Shown here in pieces: positions 24,498 through 32,988 of a DNA stretch of 52,128 nucleotides; within the stretch, counting starts at the first letter, position 1; each line of letters begins with the position of its first letter. Under the pieces are notes generated by a model. The model made no database searches, was not told the origin of the DNA, and saw only the letters and a program-made list of their open reading frames with translations. Source of the stretch: CAZPMO01 sp964587515. Lineage in GTDB: Bacteria > Pseudomonadota > Alphaproteobacteria > MPNO01. The DNA lies in contig CAZPMO010000010.1 of NCBI GenBank assembly GCA_964587515.1, forward strand, positions 1 through 52,128, read 5' to 3'. The position numbers were made by a program, and so were the translations under genes.

Positions 24498-25427
24498 TCA
24501 GGCGATGGCGGGCTCGCGCGTCGTCGGCGCGGCGGGCGCCGGTCCGATGGTGGCCGCATCTCCAATCACGGCATCTATAAAACGCCCCTTGTGGGGAAAA
24601 GCTTTCAGGATTTCCTCGCGCTTCCAGGCCGCGCGGCCGGCGCCGGTCGACCACTGGCGTTGCCGCAACGCCCACCGCCACCGCGCGAGCGCGCCGACTC
24701 CCGGCATCTCGTTCTTGGCGAGCGCGAATTCATCGTCGAGATCGGAAGGATGGATATGCACCACCGGCGTATATCCCAGCTCGACGGCCTTGCGCATGAG
24801 CTGGAGGATCAGTTTCACCGGCAGCAGCCGGAGATGGCAGCCGCCGATCACCCGTATTCCCTCACCGCCCGGCAGGACATGGCGGTAGACCGGAAATTCA
24901 TAGATCGGACGACCCGAAAAGGAATAAATGTCATAGGGGGTTCCCGCGGCTCGCCGCGCCGCGCCGATCAGGCTCGAATCATACAGAAATCCTGCTTCGG
25001 CGAGGGTTTCCAGCGCCCAGATATTGTCCTGGTCGATCGAGAAATCCGGCGCCCGGAATCCGGTAATTCGCTGGCCGGCGGCATCCTCCAGATCGGCCAC
25101 CGTATCGTGGAGCCGGGCCCCGAATTGCGCACGGTCGAGGCTCCGGATCGCGGTGCGCTCGTCCGTGCGGCAGGCGATCTCGTGACCATCGACGCAGAGA
25201 TCGCGCACGAGTTGGGGCTGTTCGCGCGCGATATGACCGGAGGTGAAAAAGGTGATCCGCTGTTGTCCCGTGGCGCCCGCCAATGCATCCAGTATGCGCG
25301 CGACGCCGTGCCGGGTACGCTCCGGCGCGGTACGCCGCGGCAGACCCATCTGCAGCGTGGCTGCCCACATGTAATCTTCCAGATCGACGGACAGAAAACA
25401 GCCGGAGTCGTTCATTTCTTGTCCCAT
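24498..25427 (-). CDS. Polysaccharide deacetylase-like protein with altered metal site
   Basis: A 309-residue NodB-fold protein of the DUF3473-type deacetylases found with exopolysaccharide genes. SVDLEDY (13-19) carries the catalytic/metal Asp region, ITFFTSGHIA follows, and GFRAPDFSI (123-131) is motif 3. The expected zinc motif GHEIASHGxxH is replaced by GHEIACRTDER (81-91), so both histidines are lost (R87, R91). It may be inactive, use another metal, or only bind glycan. It lies downstream of the epimerase gene on the same strand, 42 bases away. Confidence 0.8.
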   Translation of the reverse strand: MGQEMNDSGCFLSVDLEDYMWAATLQMGLPRRTAPERTRHGVARILDALAGATGQQRITFFTSGHIAREQPQLVRDLCVDGHEIACRTDERTAIRSLDRAQFGARLHDTVADLEDAAGQRITGFRAPDFSIDQDNIWALETLAEAGFLYDSSLIGAARRAAGTPYDIYSFSGRPIYEFPVYRHVLPGGEGIRVIGGCHLRLLPVKLILQLMRKAVELGYTPVVHIHPSDLDDEFALAKNEMPGVGALARWRWALRQRQWSTGAGRAAWKREEILKAFPHKGRFIDAVIGDAATIGPAPAAPTTREPAIA

Positions 25428-25469
25428 TCCAACTTCTTGCGTCGCCGACGGGGGCAGGCGGGAGAAAGT

Positions 25470-26494
25470 TTATTCCGCCGCCGACGCAATTCCCTCGCGC
25501 TCCAGAAACCAGGCGATTGTGCGTTTGAGCCCGTCGGACAGCCCGACTTCCGCTTTCCATCCCAGCAGCCTCTCGGCCTTGGAAGCATCGACATAGTTGC
25601 GTCGCGCGTCGCCGGTTCGCGGCGCGATATGACGCAGTCGCGTTTCGCGAACGCCGGAGATCGCGAGGGTGGCCAGCAGCTTGTNNNNNNNNNNNNNNNG
25701 AGCAGACCGCCGACCATGGTTTCCTGGCCGGTTCCGATCTGCAGGATCTCGCCGCCGACACCCGCCGAAATCGCGGAAAGCCGGATCGCGCGGACCAGGT
25801 CGTCGATATAGATGAAGTCGCGGGTCTGGCCGCCGTCTCCATATATTTCGAGGATCTCGCCCGAAATTGCGCTGCGAATGAATTTCGAGACGACGCTGGT
25901 CTTATGGCCGGAGCCGGGTCCATAGGCGTTGCCGAAGCGAAGCACGACCGTTTCCATGCCGAAGCTGCGGAAATAGGCCGAACAATAGCCCTCTCCGGCA
26001 AGCTTGCCGGCGGCGTGGGGGGAAATGGGCCGCGCCGGCATGTCTTCGTGGATGGGCGGTTCCTCGGCCCCGACGGGGGCGCCGCTGGAGGCGAACACGA
26101 ACCGGCCGACACCGGCGTCGCGGGCCATTTCCAGACAGTTCAGGGTTCCGATCACGTTGGTGCGGCAATCGAGCAGTGGATCCGCGACGGATTGCGCGAC
26201 ATCGGTTCCCGAGGCGAGATGAACCACGGTTTCCGCATCCGCAAAGGCCCTCGGGTTCAGCGCCTCTTCGAGCACATCGCCGACCACCAGTTCCACCGCG
26301 TCGGGTTCGAGGGTGGCGACGCCATCGCAGGCAACCGCATCGGTCTCGATGAATCCGCAAATCTCACCGAGGTCGGCGCGGGTGCCCGCGCTCAGATTGT
26401 CGAGCACGCGAATCCGGTGACCGCCCTCGTCCAACAGCGTGCGTACCAGGTTCTTGCCGATGAAGCCGCAGCCCCCGGTGATCAGCCACCTCAT
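25470..26494 (-). CDS. NAD-dependent sugar epimerase/dehydratase (contains assembly gap)
   Basis: A short-chain extended dehydrogenase of about 340 residues, closest to UDP-glucose 4-epimerase-like enzymes. TGGCGFIG (6-13) binds NAD, SS at 136-137 is the usual catalytic Ser region, and GDGGQTRDFIYIDD and LRFGNAYGPG are typical. The catalytic YxxxK reads H160-x-x-x-K164 (ISPHAAGKLAGE), so the tyrosine is missing. A run of N at 25685-25699 breaks the frame, but the sequence after it reads cleanly in another frame (KLLATLAISGVRE ... NYVDASKAERLLGW) to a stop at 25470, so the gene is probably intact and the gap size is wrong. Likely makes a sugar nucleotide for the neighbouring glycan genes. Confidence 0.82.
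25685..25699. other. Assembly gap (15 N) inside the epimerase gene
   Basis: Fifteen unresolved bases. The coding frame before and after the gap differ by one, and both sides keep clear epimerase similarity, so the true missing length should be 1 modulo 3 (for example 13 or 16), not 15. Confidence 0.95.
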
Positions 26495-26634
26495 GCCGGA
26501 CTGCTCCGCTCGAATTCGTGGCTCGGGCCGCCGTTCGCAAGGGAATACACGCGAGACCTCTGGGATAGATATTGGACGCCGTGGCGGTCGCCATCGACGA
26601 CGCTTTCACCGGAATACAGAATCCCGGATTTCCT

Positions 26635-26649
26635 TTAAATCTACGTTAA
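26635..26649. promoter_or_regulatory. Perfect CtrA-type box in a gene-free interval
   Basis: TTAA-N7-TTAA, the full CtrA consensus, lies in the 352-base gap (26495-26846) between the divergent epimerase and coiled-coil genes, about 140 bases from the first and 200 from the second. The rest of the gap shows no gene and no RNA structure I recognise. Confidence 0.45.
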
Positions 26650-26846
26650 GTGACCAGGTCCGGCCCGCGCGCGACCGGGCATTGGTCCGGTATTTGCCCC
26701 GTTCCATGCCCTGGAGCCTACTCGGAAGCGGGGTTGGAAGCAGGGGGTTAATTAAATTTTCACGATTGGTTCCCGATATTCGGTCCTCGCGTCCGCATGG
26801 GGTGCCGTGCGGCGATTTTGCTTTGCCCAGGGAACATGGCGCGTCC

Positions 26847-27251
26847 ATGAGTACCGGAATTCTCAGTCAGCATAAAATTCTGGACGATGCCTATTCTTCG
26901 GACTCCAGCAGTAAAAAAATCGGTCGAGGAGACGTCTCCACCCGGCTGGCCACGCTGGAGGCGGAGCTTCAATGTCTTCGCGAGGAGTTCGACGCGCTGC
27001 GCGAGGCATTCCTCGAGCGCGAGGAAAAGGGCGCGAAGCTGAACGAAGCCTATAAGACCGTGCTGGCCGATATTTCACGCATGATCGAAGCGCAACGCGA
27101 CGAATCCCTGAAGCGCGACGAGTCCCAGCGTTTCTTTCTGTCCTCCATAGAGACCCGTCTGAAGGGCGAATTGCGCGAGGAACTCGGGCTCGATCCCGTG
27201 GAAGATTATGTCGCCCCGAAATCATGGTGGCCGTTCGGCAAGAACCGCTGA
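26847..27251 (+). CDS. Coiled-coil hypothetical protein
   Basis: A 134-residue protein: flexible Ser-rich N-terminus, a strongly charged coiled coil at about 30-110 (RLATLEAELQCLREEFDALR, then RDESQRFFLSSIETRLKGEL), and a short C-terminal tail ending SWWPFGKNR. A frame open far upstream is not supported; the ATG at 26847 starts the structured part. No recognised family. Like the protein at 21457, it sits beside surface-glycan genes. Confidence 0.55.
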   Translation: MSTGILSQHKILDDAYSSDSSSKKIGRGDVSTRLATLEAELQCLREEFDALREAFLEREEKGAKLNEAYKTVLADISRMIEAQRDESLKRDESQRFFLSSIETRLKGELREELGLDPVEDYVAPKSWWPFGKNR

Positions 27252-27307
27252 ACGCCCGCCCGCTTCTGGCCTTCAGTACATTCGCGTATGAGGCGAATAG
27301 TCATTCG

Positions 27308-27322
27308 TTAACCGGTCATTAG
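27308..27322 (+). promoter_or_regulatory. CtrA-like site and TTCGTTAA direct repeats before the HigA-like gene
   Basis: TTAA-N7-TTAG lies about 72 bases upstream of the HigA-like start. TTCGTTAA also occurs twice, at 27304-27311 and 27328-27335, the second inside the near-palindrome TTCGTTAATGAA. These could be CtrA half-sites or an autoregulatory operator for the helix-turn-helix protein itself. Confidence 0.35.
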
Positions 27323-27393
27323 AGTCTTTCGTTAATGAATTACGACCGGGCCGTTCCGCGCGTCGTGTTACGGCATACGAGCGAAGGTGAAAC

Positions 27394-28326
27394 ATGAAGA
27401 CCTCATCCCAACCGGTCCATCCCGGCCAAATCTTTTTTGATCAAGCGATGGAACCGCTCGGTGTCAGCCGCAACAAGCTTGCCCGCGACATCGATGTGCC
27501 GGTTGGCCGGATCAGCGATATCGTCAGCGGCAAGCGGGGTATCACGCCCGATACCGCGCTCCGGCTTGCCAAGTATTTCGGCACCGCGGCCGAGCTCTGG
27601 ATGCGGCTCCAGGCCGAATACGATCTCCACGTCGCGCGCAACTCGGTGTGGAAGGATATCGAACCCCGGGTGCGCAACTATGTCCCGGCGAATGACGCCG
27701 CCCCCACCACGGCGCCGGTGGTCGAGATGGATGCCGTGATCGACGAGCCGATCGCGGCAATTGAGCCGCCGGCCGCTCCGATCGTCGATGAGCCCGTTGA
27801 GGCAATGGTCGAAGCTGTTGCCGAAGCACCCATCGAAGAGCCGGCCGAGGAGATTTTCGACGCGCCCGTCGAGGCTCCCATCGAAACCGTCATCGAAGAG
27901 CCGGCCGAAGAGATTTTCGAGGCGCCCATAGAGGAAATCGTCGAGCTGCCGGTTCAGATCGAGACCCCGGCGGTCGAGCATGTCGCGATTTACACCGAGC
28001 CAAAACAGCCGGTATTTTCCGGTCCCGACGCGGAGATGACCCCGTCATTTGAGCCGGAAGTGATCTCGCCCACCACGCATTCCGTGTTTCCCGGCGGCGT
28101 GGCTGAAGATGCCGAGACGATGGTCGCCGATCCGCCGCCAGCGGCCGAATTGGAATCGCCGCCCGTCGAGGTTCAGCCCCTCGCCGCGACCGCGATCGAT
28201 ATTCCCCTGCCAAGCCGTGACGAACTGCTCAATGCGGAACCGGCTTTGTCCTGGGATGACCCCGAAGACGACGATCTCGACATTCCGGACCCCGAGGCGT
28301 TCCGGCTGCCTTTCGATCCGGGCTGA
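27394..28326 (+). CDS. HigA-like HTH protein fused to a long acidic repeat tail
   Basis: A 310-residue protein. Residues 1-100 are a clear HigA-type XRE antitoxin domain (VHPGQIFFDQAMEPLGVSRN, DVPVGRISDIVSGKRGIT, ALRLAKYFGTAAELWMRLQ). Residues 101-310 are a low-complexity Glu/Pro/Ala tail with a 20-residue repeat built on EEPAEEIF-D/E-APVE, which no standard HigA (about 100 residues) carries. No HigB toxin gene is adjacent on either side. The tail may be disordered and bind a partner; the HTH suggests DNA binding. It may be a domesticated regulator, not an antitoxin. Confidence 0.75.
   Translation: MKTSSQPVHPGQIFFDQAMEPLGVSRNKLARDIDVPVGRISDIVSGKRGITPDTALRLAKYFGTAAELWMRLQAEYDLHVARNSVWKDIEPRVRNYVPANDAAPTTAPVVEMDAVIDEPIAAIEPPAAPIVDEPVEAMVEAVAEAPIEEPAEEIFDAPVEAPIETVIEEPAEEIFEAPIEEIVELPVQIETPAVEHVAIYTEPKQPVFSGPDAEMTPSFEPEVISPTTHSVFPGGVAEDAETMVADPPPAAELESPPVEVQPLAATAIDIPLPSRDELLNAEPALSWDDPEDDDLDIPDPEAFRLPFDPG
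27831..27928 (+). repeat. 60-base tandem repeat within the HigA-like gene
   Basis: A 38-base unit starting CATCGAAGAGCCGGCCGA occurs at 27831 and again at 27891, nearly identical, giving a 60-base period and a 20-residue protein repeat. It points to recent internal duplication in the tail. Confidence 0.8.
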
Positions 28327-28336
28327 CCGGCAGCGT

Positions 28337-29491
28337 TCAATCCAGGCGGACGATTTCGCCGGACGCCAGTTTCCCGTGCTTCTGATAAAAACCGAGAGCC
28401 TTTAAGGTCGGCTCGTCGCTGGTAACGAACAGGATCGCGTCGCCGTCGGTCTCGTTCACATGTTCCAGCCATTCGCCGCCCGGAACCGCGATGGCGTCGA
28501 ACGGCTCCCAGTCGAACCGCTTGCCGCCGATTATGCTGTGACCCGCGCCCTGGAACGGGAAACACACCAGGCTCGCGTTCTGGCGCAGCGGCAATGTCCG
28601 CTCTCCCGGCCGCAGCAGCTGGCCGAAGAAGGTCATGGTGGGATAGGCGGTGCGCCCGGTGATGGGATCCATGTATTCGACCGTGATCGCCTCGTGTGGG
28701 TCGCCGTCATGGTCGCGGAATTTTTCCAGCAATTCGCGCGTCTGCTCCCAGCGATAGACATACATGGGCGAGGCGCGCCCGGTGCCGCGATGATGGTTGA
28801 CGAAGCGCGGCTTCAGCCCGCCATGGCCGTAGACCCGGGCGGAATAGTCGTCATCGAAGCGCGCGGTCTGTTCCCGCGCCTGGACCTGCTGGCCGTCCTT
28901 CTCCTCGGTATAATCGTGATCGAAGCTCGCCGAGTTCAGCACCTCGGTGAGCGGCAGGTCGAGGACGCTGACATTGACCGCGAAATCATCGCCGCGGTTG
29001 CCGTGATTGTGCCACGCCTCGGACGGGGTCAGCACCAGATCGCCCGGCCCGAAGGTGATGTTCTCGCCTTCGACGCCGGTGAAGTTGCTCTCGCCGGTCA
29101 GCCCGATGCGCACCGCGTTGATACTGTGTCGGTGGGGCGGCATGATCTCGCGTGGATCGTTGAGCCGGTACGCGACATAGAGCGTCGTCACCGTGGCGCG
29201 CTGCGGGCTGAGCGCCGGGTTCACCAGCACGATCGAGCGCCGCTCTGAATCGTCCATGGTGATCAGCTCTGCCGCCTCATACAGCAGCGGTTCGATGTCG
29301 GCGTATTTCCAGATGAACGGTTCGGCCTTGCGGCCCTTAAGAACCTGCGCGTCCTCGTCGTGATCTTCCTTGTCGTTCCGGACCGCCCAGTAGGGCGCCA
29401 TGTCGAGCGCGTCCAGTCGCGAATAGAGCGCATCCATGCGCGCTTCGCGGTTGCCGCCGGGCTTGTTTTGGGCCGCTTCTGTGGTTGTCAT
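28337..29491 (-). CDS. Gentisate 1,2-dioxygenase-like bicupin
   Basis: A 384-residue double-cupin enzyme of the gentisate/1-hydroxy-2-naphthoate dioxygenase family, which ring-opens aromatic diols with Fe(II) and O2. The iron ligands in cupin 1 appear as H120 and H122 (PPHRHSINAVR) and H161 (SEAWHNHGN). A second cupin covers about 270-370 (GHSIIGGKRFDW). It is the last gene of the minus-strand catabolic run, 65 bases from the isomerase gene, so it may belong to the operon or simply follow it. Substrate could be gentisate, salicylate or another hydroxy acid. Confidence 0.83.
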   Translation of the reverse strand: MTTTEAAQNKPGGNREARMDALYSRLDALDMAPYWAVRNDKEDHDEDAQVLKGRKAEPFIWKYADIEPLLYEAAELITMDDSERRSIVLVNPALSPQRATVTTLYVAYRLNDPREIMPPHRHSINAVRIGLTGESNFTGVEGENITFGPGDLVLTPSEAWHNHGNRGDDFAVNVSVLDLPLTEVLNSASFDHDYTEEKDGQQVQAREQTARFDDDYSARVYGHGGLKPRFVNHHRGTGRASPMYVYRWEQTRELLEKFRDHDGDPHEAITVEYMDPITGRTAYPTMTFFGQLLRPGERTLPLRQNASLVCFPFQGAGHSIIGGKRFDWEPFDAIAVPGGEWLEHVNETDGDAILFVTSDEPTLKALGFYQKHGKLASGEIVRLD

Positions 29492-29556
29492 GACGGGCTC
29501 CTCCGATCTGTCTTTAGTCGGCCAAGGCTAACACCAAAGGATCCTTGGCACGACAT

Positions 29557-30378
29557 TCATACGAATTTTTCGTGGCGTTCGATACAGGTGGTCAGCACGT
29601 CGTCCGCGTCCCGTTTCCACCAGTTCTCTCGCGAGAAGATCTCGACTTCGTTGAAGCCGCGATAGCCCGCCGCCTCGACCCAGCCCCGGATGCGCGGGAT
29701 GTCGATCACCCCATCGCCCATCATGCCCCGGTCGAATACCAGATCGCGGGTCGGCACCAGCCAGTCGCACACATGGAAGGCGAGGATGCGGTCTCCGGCG
29801 CGCGCGATTTCCGGCTCCAGCCGGGGGTCCCACCAGACATGGTAGACATCGACCGCGACGCCCAGCCCGACGCCCAACTCCTCGCAGAGGTCATTGGCGT
29901 GGGCCAGCGTGTTGACGCAACCGCGATCGGCGCAAATCATCGGATGCATCGGCTCGATGGCGATCGGCATGCCGACGGCGCGGGCATGCGGCAGGATGGC
30001 CGCGATGCCGTCGCGCACCTGGCGGTGCGCGTCGGCGAGGTCCTTCGAACCGTCGGCGAGCCCGCCCGCGACCAAGACCAGGCAGGCCGCATCGATCGTT
30101 TTGGCCTCGTCGATGGCGCGCAGATTGTCCTCGATCGCGGCGCGGCGGCCGGCCTCGTCGGCGGCGGGAAACTGACCGCCCCGGCACAGCCCGGTGACCG
30201 TCATGCCGTGATCGGCGAGAATTTTCGCCGCCTCGCCGGCGCCGCATTCTTCGAGCTTGTGACGCCAAACGGAAATGCCGCGCACGTTCCGGCGGGCGCA
30301 GCCTTCCACCGCCTGGCGTAAATTCCATTGCGCATCCGTGGTGATCTGATTGAGGGAAAGCCGCTCGACCCCGGGCAT
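29557..30378 (-). CDS. Sugar phosphate isomerase/epimerase (xylose-isomerase-like TIM barrel)
   Basis: A 273-residue AP-endonuclease-2-fold protein, a family of sugar epimerases, hydroxypyruvate isomerases and dehydroshikimate dehydratases. Metal residues are likely E in IAIEPMHP, D in VAVDVYHV, H in AFHVCDW and the C-terminal E in NEVEIFS, all typical. The start MPGVERLS at 30378 lies five bases after the stop of the DUF993 gene, so the two are translationally close. It may interconvert a sugar or keto-acid intermediate in the operon's pathway. Confidence 0.8.
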   Translation of the reverse strand: MPGVERLSLNQITTDAQWNLRQAVEGCARRNVRGISVWRHKLEECGAGEAAKILADHGMTVTGLCRGGQFPAADEAGRRAAIEDNLRAIDEAKTIDAACLVLVAGGLADGSKDLADAHRQVRDGIAAILPHARAVGMPIAIEPMHPMICADRGCVNTLAHANDLCEELGVGLGVAVDVYHVWWDPRLEPEIARAGDRILAFHVCDWLVPTRDLVFDRGMMGDGVIDIPRIRGWVEAAGYRGFNEVEIFSRENWWKRDADDVLTTCIERHEKFV

Positions 30379-30382
30379 CGGA

Positions 30383-31549
30383 TCAGGCCCCGACGCCGTG
30401 GACGGCGAGGACGGCATTCATACGCGCCGCGGCGATCTCGGGGTCGCGTAATAGCCCGGCCTTGTCGGCGAGCCGGAACAGCTCCGCGAGATGCAGGATC
30501 GAACGCGCGCTCTGCTGGCCGCCGACCATCACGAAATGATCCTGGTGGCCGTTGAGATAGGCCATGAAGACCACGCCGGTCTTGTAGAACCGCGTCGGCG
30601 CGCCGAACACATGACGCGACAGCGGCACGGTCGGCGCGAGAATGTCATGGAACTCGTCGGGCCGGTTGCCGGCCAGCGCGGCCAGCGCCGCGGCGGCCGC
30701 CGGCGCGATGGCGTCGAAGATGCCGAGCAGCGCGTCGGAATATCCCGCCTCGTCGCCGGCGATCAATTCGGCGAAATTGAAATCGTCGCCGGTATACATG
30801 CGCACCCCATCGGGCAGGCGGCGGCGCAGCGCGATTTCCTTGTCCTTGTCGAGCAGCGATATCTTGATGCCGTCGACGCGCGCGGCGTTGGCCTCGATCA
30901 CCGACAGGCAGGTATCCATGGCCGCCCAGTGATCGCCGTCGCCCCAATAACCCGCCAGCGCCGGATCGAACATTTCGCCCAGCCAATGGATGATCACCGG
31001 TTCGGCGACCTGCGACAGGATGCGGTCATAGACCCGGATGTAATCGTCGGGCGAGCGGGCGCAGGCGGCCAGCGCGCGGCTCGCCATCAGGATGATGCGC
31101 CCGCCGAAGGATTCGACCGCCGCGCATTGTTCCTCATAGGCGGCGATCACGTCGTCGAGCGTGACCGGTTGATCGGCGAGGAGGTGATCGGTGCCGGCGC
31201 CGGAGGCGACGACCGCGCCGGGCACCTCCTTCGAGGCCTCGACGCTGCGCCGAATTAACTCCTTCGAGGTTTCCCAATCGAGCCCCATGCCGCGCTGGGC
31301 GGTGTCCATCGCCTCGGCGACGCCGAGCCCGAGCCGCCACAGGTGTCGCCGGAATTCGATGGTGCGGTCCCAGTCGATGGCGGGGTCCAGCCAGGGGTCC
31401 GCATCGGCGCGGGGATCGGCCACCACATGGGCGGCGGCCAGCGCCGAGCGGTTGAAGGGGCGGGCGGCGGCCGTGGGGAAATCGCGCGGCGGGCCGGTCT
31501 CGTATGGCGACAGTCCGCCCTCGGCGGTCGGCAGCTCAATCCTCGGCAT
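30383..31549 (-). CDS. DUF993 family, dihydrodipicolinate synthase-like aldolase
   Basis: A 388-residue TIM-barrel protein related to the DHDPS/N-acetylneuraminate lyase superfamily. The likely Schiff-base lysine is K229 in GIKISL, the position of GIKD/S in DHDPS, and YTGDDFNF (252-259) follows as the family's next motif. Such enzymes cleave or condense 2-keto-3-deoxy acids. No one has fixed the substrate of DUF993 as far as I know. It overlaps the enolase-superfamily gene by 14 bases, so the genes are coupled. Confidence 0.8.
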   Translation of the reverse strand: MPRIELPTAEGGLSPYETGPPRDFPTAAARPFNRSALAAAHVVADPRADADPWLDPAIDWDRTIEFRRHLWRLGLGVAEAMDTAQRGMGLDWETSKELIRRSVEASKEVPGAVVASGAGTDHLLADQPVTLDDVIAAYEEQCAAVESFGGRIILMASRALAACARSPDDYIRVYDRILSQVAEPVIIHWLGEMFDPALAGYWGDGDHWAAMDTCLSVIEANAARVDGIKISLLDKDKEIALRRRLPDGVRMYTGDDFNFAELIAGDEAGYSDALLGIFDAIAPAAAAALAALAGNRPDEFHDILAPTVPLSRHVFGAPTRFYKTGVVFMAYLNGHQDHFVMVGGQQSARSILHLAELFRLADKAGLLRDPEIAAARMNAVLAVHGVGA

Positions 31550-32978
31550 GATCCGCTCTCCCCGGCAATGTCATTTCCGCTATTGAGTTCCAGTCGGGTG
31601 CGACGCGCGACGCGAACCCCGGCGCGTCCAGGCTCGACAGGTTGATCTCTCCATCGCGGATTCTCAAACACGTAACGCCGTCGCGCCGTTCGTAAAGATC
31701 CGGATGCGACGCCGCGAAGGCCTCCTGTTCGGCGGCGGGCGCGGCGCTCATGCCGCGCGCGTAATGATGCCCGTTGCGCTCCACATGGTCGAGTCCTAGC
31801 AGTGAGACCAGGGCGAGGTCCTGCTGCACGCCGAGCCCGGCCTGACAGGTGAGGTCCTCGCCCGAGATGAAATAATGTCCTCCCGCCGCGTTCCAGTTCG
31901 CGCAGCGCGCGGCGTTGATGATGGAATTGTACACACCCTTGCATTGCTTGCTGGAAACGCCCGCATAACCGAGACCGCGCGCCGTCGGGAAGGCGTCGAA
32001 ACCGTTATCCGATTCGTCGATGATGACGGGCCGGTAGGCGGCCAGCGGCGCGATGTCGCGGGCCAGCGCGGCGCGGCGGGTGATCGGCTGTTCGATAAAG
32101 GCGACCGCGGCCGCGAAACGGGACAGTTCGGGCGCGTCGTCGATCGCGCGCCACAGCTCGACGATGCCCTCGACATCGTCATACTGCTCATTGCCGTCGA
32201 GGCTGACGACATAATCCGGGCGCGCGGCGTCCAGCACCCTCGCGATGGCGCCGAGCCGCGCGAGATCAGCCGCCACGTCGCCCGCGACCTTGATCTTGAA
32301 GAACCGGTGGCCGTATTCCGCCACGACCTCTTCGAGGGTTTCCGGCAGACCGTCGCCGACGCGGCTATCCGTCGTCTGATCCGCCGACGTCAGCGGATCG
32401 ACCAGACCGACCGTGTGGCGCGCATGGATGCGCTGCCGTGGCGTCAGCCCGGCAAGAAAGGCCTCGATATCGAAATCGGCGAGGTCGGGCGCGAGGCCCC
32501 CTGGAGCGATGCCGGGAAGATTGGCGCGCATCGCCGCGAAGAACGATATTTCCCGTGTCCGGCACAGCGCATCCAGCACCGCCCGGTCGATCAGCGCCGG
32601 ACCATAGCCCGCGACCAGCGGGTTGAGGCCCGCTTTCGCGCATTCCTCGACCTGCGGTCCATGGTTGACCGCCTTCAGGCCGAAGGCGGTCGCGGGTCCG
32701 TTTGCGAGGTAGAGAAGCCGCGCGATTTCCAGCGACCGGCGAAGCTGGTCGATATTTTGTGCGTTGCTCAGGGCCGGGTCCTTATCGAACCATTTGGGGA
32801 CCATCACCTCGGCTGCCGCGCCCCAGCTCTCTCGCCCGTCTTCACACTCGATGCGCGCGCGTATGAAGGCCTGCGGCGCTTCCCGCAGTGTGACCACGCC
32901 GAAACGGAACGGCATGCGCAGCACGACCGGGCGTTCGAAAAATTCGATCTCGCGGATTTCGATTTTTAACGCGCTCAC
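31536..32978 (-). CDS. Enolase-superfamily (mandelate racemase/MLE-like) dehydratase
   Basis: A 480-residue enolase-superfamily protein, longer than most. Visible are the KIK pair (K228, K230), metal ligands D261 (SLDGNEQY), E296 (FIEQP) and D321 (IIDES), and a second-side lysine K344 (SSKQCKG), so abstraction of a proton next to a carboxylate is expected, as in sugar-acid dehydratases or muconate cycloisomerases. The GTG start at 32978 lies 11 bases after the previous gene; a frame open to 33047 is an overlap without support. Confidence 0.82.
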   Translation of the reverse strand: MSALKIEIREIEFFERPVVLRMPFRFGVVTLREAPQAFIRARIECEDGRESWGAAAEVMVPKWFDKDPALSNAQNIDQLRRSLEIARLLYLANGPATAFGLKAVNHGPQVEECAKAGLNPLVAGYGPALIDRAVLDALCRTREISFFAAMRANLPGIAPGGLAPDLADFDIEAFLAGLTPRQRIHARHTVGLVDPLTSADQTTDSRVGDGLPETLEEVVAEYGHRFFKIKVAGDVAADLARLGAIARVLDAARPDYVVSLDGNEQYDDVEGIVELWRAIDDAPELSRFAAAVAFIEQPITRRAALARDIAPLAAYRPVIIDESDNGFDAFPTARGLGYAGVSSKQCKGVYNSIINAARCANWNAAGGHYFISGEDLTCQAGLGVQQDLALVSLLGLDHVERNGHHYARGMSAAPAAEQEAFAASHPDLYERRDGVTCLRIRDGEINLSSLDAPGFASRVAPDWNSIAEMTLPGRADHAED

Positions 32979-32988
32979 TATACGCCCG

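Noticed and set aside
25412..25684. Continuation of the epimerase frame to 25412 across the N run
   Set aside because: The residues after the gap in that frame have no epimerase similarity; the next frame does and ends at 25470.
27394..28326. A HigBA toxin-antitoxin locus
   Set aside because: No HigB-like gene is within reach on either side, so only the antitoxin-like domain is supported.
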